NCBI RefSeq assembly: GCF_009733815.1
Contig: NZ_WNXY01000013.1
Span: forward strand, 105,613-169,612
Direction: 5' to 3'
Length of the DNA stretch: 64,000 bases
DNA from: Pseudactinotalea suaedae
Lineage (GTDB): Bacteria; Actinomycetota; Actinomycetes; Actinomycetales; Beutenbergiaceae
The notes under the pieces were generated by a model. It saw only the letters and a program-made list of their open reading frames with translations. It searched no databases and was not told the origin of the DNA. Position numbers and translations under genes: made by a program. Each line of letters starts with the position of its first letter. Position 1 is the first letter of the stretch. Of the stretch, positions 60,754 through 64,000 are shown piece after piece.

Positions 60754-63700
60754 GTGGCGAAGCGAAGCGATGCTATGAGGCGCCGGATCCGGGCGCTGTC
60801 ACGGGCGGCAGCCGCGGCGGGAGTGCTGAGTCTGGTCGGCACGGCCGCCGTCGTCGCCGGTGCCGCTCCAGCGGTGGCCGCCGAGGGCGACCAGATCACG
60901 GGATCGATCTGGCAGGACAACGACGCCAACGGCAGCTTCGACAGCTACGAAGCCGGCCTGGCCGGCATCGAGGTGTACGCCTACGACTCCGACGGGAACG
61001 TCGCCGGCCCTGCGCTCACCGGCGCTGACGGCAGCTACGTGCTCGCCGTGACGAGCGACGCCGCTCGCTGGCGCGTGGAGGCGAACGTCCCCGACACCGC
61101 GCAGTGGGAGGAGTGGCGCGACTCCGTCGTGGGCCGCGCGGGTGATCCCTCCAACGGCACCACGGTGCAGTTCGTCGACGTGGTCGACGGCGCGGGCGCG
61201 ACCGGGGTGGACTTCTCCTTCCAGGTCCCGAGCACCTTCGTGGAGAACAACCCCAACGTCTACCTGCCGGCGTACCGCTACGGAGCGAGCGACGGCGACC
61301 AGGGCGGGCTGTTCGCCGGAGTGGCACACCTGTACGAGGCCGTCAGCCCGGACACCAACTCCACGGTGCCGACGACCATGCAGGTCCCGTTCGCCCAGGT
61401 TGGAGCGACATACGGCACGGCCTGGCAGCAGGCGGAGGAACCGGGCGGGGTCGGCACGGTGTTTGCGTCGGCCTACGTCCGACGGCACTCCGGTCTCGGC
61501 CCGGACGGCATCGGTGCCATCTACCGCGTGGTTCCCGACTCCGGTCAGCTCACGTCGCCGACGGCCAGCGCCGACCTGTTGGTGGATCTGACCGACTGGG
61601 GCATCGACCTGGGCAGCGACTCCGACCCCGGCGCGCTGCCGGGCGACCCCAACGGGCTGCGCCCCGCAACCACCGCCGAGAACCCGAGCTACGACTGGAT
61701 CCGGGACGCGCAGGCCTGGGACACCGTCGGACGCACCGGGCTCGGCGCCATGGAGATCTCCAACGACCAGCAGTCGCTGTTCGCGGTCAACCTCTACAAC
61801 CGGTCACTGATCGAGATCGAGATCAGTCGTGACGGCACGACCGTCCTGGACGTCGTCGAGCACGAGCTCGACGCCTACTTCCCGGACGGCTCGGACCTCC
61901 GCCCTCACGGCGTCTCCGCGAACCCCCTGACGAACGAGATGTACCTCACCGTCACCAACACCGCTGAGTCGACCGGTGATCGCGCCGATCTGCACGCGTA
62001 CGTGTACGCGTTCGACCCGGCCGACCCGACAGATCTGCGCGAGGTCCTCGAGTTCCCCCTCGACTACACCCGCGGGTTCTTCGGTGGGGGCGCCCACAAC
62101 GCCGACTACCAGCCGTGGAGCACCGACACCGCGGACTGGATGCAGTTCAGCCTCGCGTACAACGCCACGACCGACATCATGACGACGTCGGTCCCGATCG
62201 TGGCGGACGCCCGCTTCCTTCACGGTGACCTGGTGATCGGCATCCGCGACCTCGGTGGGGACCTGTTCGGGTCCTACACCAACAGGACGCCGGACGACGA
62301 CAAGCTCGTCATCGGACGGGCCATCGGAGGCGAGCTGCTCATGGCTGGTCCTGACGGCGACGGCACGTGGACGATCGAGCAAGACGGCCTCGTCAACGGC
62401 GTCCCCGGCGCGGGGGCCGGTACTGGTTCGATGCTCAACGGGCCCTTCGGTGACGACAAGTTCTTCGACGACACCTGGGTGAACGGTGCAGAGCACCTCG
62501 GCGCGACCCTGGTCGTGCCGAGCCGCGAGGACGGCATCATGGAGACCGGCATCCACGTCGCCGAAGGCTCCTTCCAGGTCGGTACTCGGCGCTTCTACCA
62601 GGACACCGGTGCGGTCGTCGAGCCGCGCGGGGCAGCCGTCATCACGGGTACCAACGTCCTGGGTGCGACGACCAAGGGCAACGGTCTGGGTGAGCTGACC
62701 GCGCTGGCCTCGGCTGCGCCGATCGAGATCGGTAACTATGTCTGGTACGACGTCGATTACGACGGTGTGCAGGATCCGGATGAGGCCCCTGTTGAGGGTG
62801 CGACGGTCAACCTCTATGAGGTGGATGGTGAGGGGAACCGGACGCTGGTCAGCTCGACGACCACGAGTGCGTTGGGTGAGTACTACTTCTCCTCGAACCC
62901 GGCTCTGAATGAGAACGGGTACGCGCTGCGGACCAACACCGACTATGTGGTGGGTGTCGACAACCCGGCCGACTACGCAGCCGGCGGGCCGCTGGAGGAC
63001 TGGTATCCGACGGTTCCGGACACCGGTGATGCGGCTTCGGTTGATGCTGACCGGAATGACTCCGATGGTCTGGTGGAGGAGTCCGAGGCGGGTTCGTTCC
63101 CGTATGCCGCGATCACGACCGGTGGTCCGGGGGAGAACGATCACACGATCGACTTCGGGTATGCCCAGATCGACTACGAGTTCGACAAGCGGACGGTTTC
63201 CGGTCCGACGGAGAGCCCGGATGATGACGGCACGTGGGTGCTGGAGTACGAGCTGGTGGCTGAGAACACCGGCATGATCGATGGTGCTTATGGGCTCACC
63301 GATGACCTGACTGGTTATGGGGAGGGCATCGAGGTGGTCGACACCGAGGTGGTCTCCGGGCCTGAGGGTGCTGCGCTGAACCCGGACTGGGATGGTGTGG
63401 AGGACCTGCGGGTCATCACTGCCGAGCAGCCGATCGATGCGCAGTCCACGATCGAGAACGGTTCTGAGCACGTGTACCTGATCCGGGTGACGGTCGCGTT
63501 GACGACCGACCCTGCGACTGGTGAGGCGCTCGTGGAGCCGGAGCAGCTGGAGTGCACCCCGGATCAGGCTCCTGGTGATGTGACCACGGGGCTGTTCAAC
63601 GTGGCCACGCTCGATCCGAGCAACCACGAGGACATCGTGGACACCGAGTGCGGTGACCTGCCGCTGGTGACCCTGGACAAGACCGTCACGGTCGAGCCCC

Positions 63701-64000
63701 ACGTGGTGGACCCGGTCACCAACCCGGGCGAGTACGAGATCACCTACGGGCTCGCGGTCACCAACGAGAGCACGACGGCGACCGACTACGACCTCGAGGA
63801 CCGGCTGCGGTTCGGCGAGGGCATCACGATCGTCGAGGGTTCGGTCGTGGCGACCAACGTCACCCCGGGCGGTGTCGAGACCAACGCGGCCTACGACGGC
63901 ACGACCGACAGCTCGATCGTGACCGACGTCCCGATCGCGGGCGGCCAGGTCGACACCTACACGGTCACACTGCGTTACACCGTGGAGCTGCCGGAGGCGG
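60754..64000 (+). CDS. SdrD-like multidomain cell-surface protein, truncated by window edge
   Basis: At least 1082 residues with no stop by the window end. A signal peptide follows the GTG at 60754 (an ATG is at 60775). An N-terminal SdrD_B-like module (GSIWQDNDANGSFDSYEAGL) precedes a long beta-propeller-like middle part and a classical SdrD_B domain (IGNYVWYDVDYDGVQDPDE near residue 660). After that come repeated DUF11-type Ig-like modules (DKTVTVEPHVVDPVTNPGEY). It is probably wall-anchored, but the sorting signal lies outside. About 62740-63650 has more T-ending codons than the rest. Confidence 0.85.
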   Translation, partial: MAKRSDAMRRRIRALSRAAAAAGVLSLVGTAAVVAGAAPAVAAEGDQITGSIWQDNDANGSFDSYEAGLAGIEVYAYDSDGNVAGPALTGADGSYVLAVTSDAARWRVEANVPDTAQWEEWRDSVVGRAGDPSNGTTVQFVDVVDGAGATGVDFSFQVPSTFVENNPNVYLPAYRYGASDGDQGGLFAGVAHLYEAVSPDTNSTVPTTMQVPFAQVGATYGTAWQQAEEPGGVGTVFASAYVRRHSGLGPDGIGAIYRVVPDSGQLTSPTASADLLVDLTDWGIDLGSDSDPGALPGDPNGLRPATTAENPSYDWIRDAQAWDTVGRTGLGAMEISNDQQSLFAVNLYNRSLIEIEISRDGTTVLDVVEHELDAYFPDGSDLRPHGVSANPLTNEMYLTVTNTAESTGDRADLHAYVYAFDPADPTDLREVLEFPLDYTRGFFGGGAHNADYQPWSTDTADWMQFSLAYNATTDIMTTSVPIVADARFLHGDLVIGIRDLGGDLFGSYTNRTPDDDKLVIGRAIGGELLMAGPDGDGTWTIEQDGLVNGVPGAGAGTGSMLNGPFGDDKFFDDTWVNGAEHLGATLVVPSREDGIMETGIHVAEGSFQVGTRRFYQDTGAVVEPRGAAVITGTNVLGATTKGNGLGELTALASAAPIEIGNYVWYDVDYDGVQDPDEAPVEGATVNLYEVDGEGNRTLVSSTTTSALGEYYFSSNPALNENGYALRTNTDYVVGVDNPADYAAGGPLEDWYPTVPDTGDAASVDADRNDSDGLVEESEAGSFPYAAITTGGPGENDHTIDFGYAQIDYEFDKRTVSGPTESPDDDGTWVLEYELVAENTGMIDGAYGLTDDLTGYGEGIEVVDTEVVSGPEGAALNPDWDGVEDLRVITAEQPIDAQSTIENGSEHVYLIRVTVALTTDPATGEALVEPEQLECTPDQAPGDVTTGLFNVATLDPSNHEDIVDTECGDLPLVTLDKTVTVEPHVVDPVTNPGEYEITYGLAVTNESTTATDYDLEDRLRFGEGITIVEGSVVATNVTPGGVETNAAYDGTTDSSIVTDVPIAGGQVDTYTVTLRYTVELPEA

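Noticed and set aside
61804..63702. A 632-residue open frame antisense to the surface protein
   Set aside because: The plus-strand frame carries a signal peptide and SdrD_B/DUF11 modules; the antisense frame has no recognisable domain.

Overview
This is a high-GC, gene-dense stretch of chromosome from an actinomycete, most likely of the Micrococcales type. The support for that is very high GC at third codon positions, frequent GTG/TTG starts, many ATGA/GTGA stop-start overlaps, and families typical of Actinobacteria: an ECF42-type sigma factor with DGPF proteins, a CmtR-like metal sensor, a HAIR-like heat-shock box, WXG100-like proteins and an LLM-class flavin oxidoreductase. I see no rRNA, tRNA, CRISPR array or prophage. 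The genus is not certain.

Layout. 1-8.1 kb: a truncated Pr6Pr-type membrane protein, a MarR/EamA divergent pair sharing one compact promoter, an ECF42 sigma factor with two DGPF proteins, a flavin oxidoreductase, a histidine phosphatase, a CPBP protease homologue and an ArgA-like acetyltransferase. 8.1-26.8 kb: a carbohydrate-use region with a GH29 alpha-L-fucosidase, a BNR_4 protein, a GH13 enzyme with an LLM oxidoreductase, a small ABC exporter operon with its own winged-helix regulator, two overlapping LacI regulators, and an operon of two GH127 enzymes, an LplABC-type importer and a DUF624 protein. 26.8-31.4 kb: a CDF metal exporter with a CmtR-like sensor, then a D-galactonate (De Ley-Doudoroff) cluster of dehydratase, kinase, aldolase and GntR repressor.

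31.4-40 kb: stress and housekeeping genes, including Hsp20, a csoR-copZ-copA copper operon, a DUF2330 surface protein, a Ppx/GppA phosphatase, a methyltransferase and purB. 40-41.5 kb: an intact IS30 element lying between two oppositely oriented arrays of a 31-bp repeat. 41.5-50.7 kb: small enzymes, a frameshifted tyrosine phosphatase, a WXG100-like/hydrolase pair, a holin-like membrane protein between inverted repeats, an aminotransferase, and a complete E1alpha-E1beta-E2 2-oxoacid dehydrogenase operon. 50.7-57 kb: palindromic repeats, then a leftward MoxR-DUF58-VWA (Bat-like) operon. 57-60.5 kb: a leftward three-gene operon for a Tat-exported DyP peroxidase, a lipoprotein and a beta-helix lipoprotein. 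60.7 kb to the end: a large SdrD-like surface protein cut by the window edge.

How the genes work together. The glycan region looks like an import-and-cleave system: the LplABC importer brings in oligosaccharides, and the GH127 and GH29 enzymes, which lack recognisable signal peptides, probably act inside the cell. LacI proteins probably control the genes through CG-centred palindromes. The dgo cluster would carry sugar acids to pyruvate and glyceraldehyde-3-phosphate. Strong operator palindromes lie directly upstream of most regulator genes, and at least two promoters (MarR/EamA and the sugar kinase) appear to give leaderless mRNAs. The least explained items are the periodic repeat arrays, the dispersed GGGCAGAA-ended palindromes and the secreted DyP trio.
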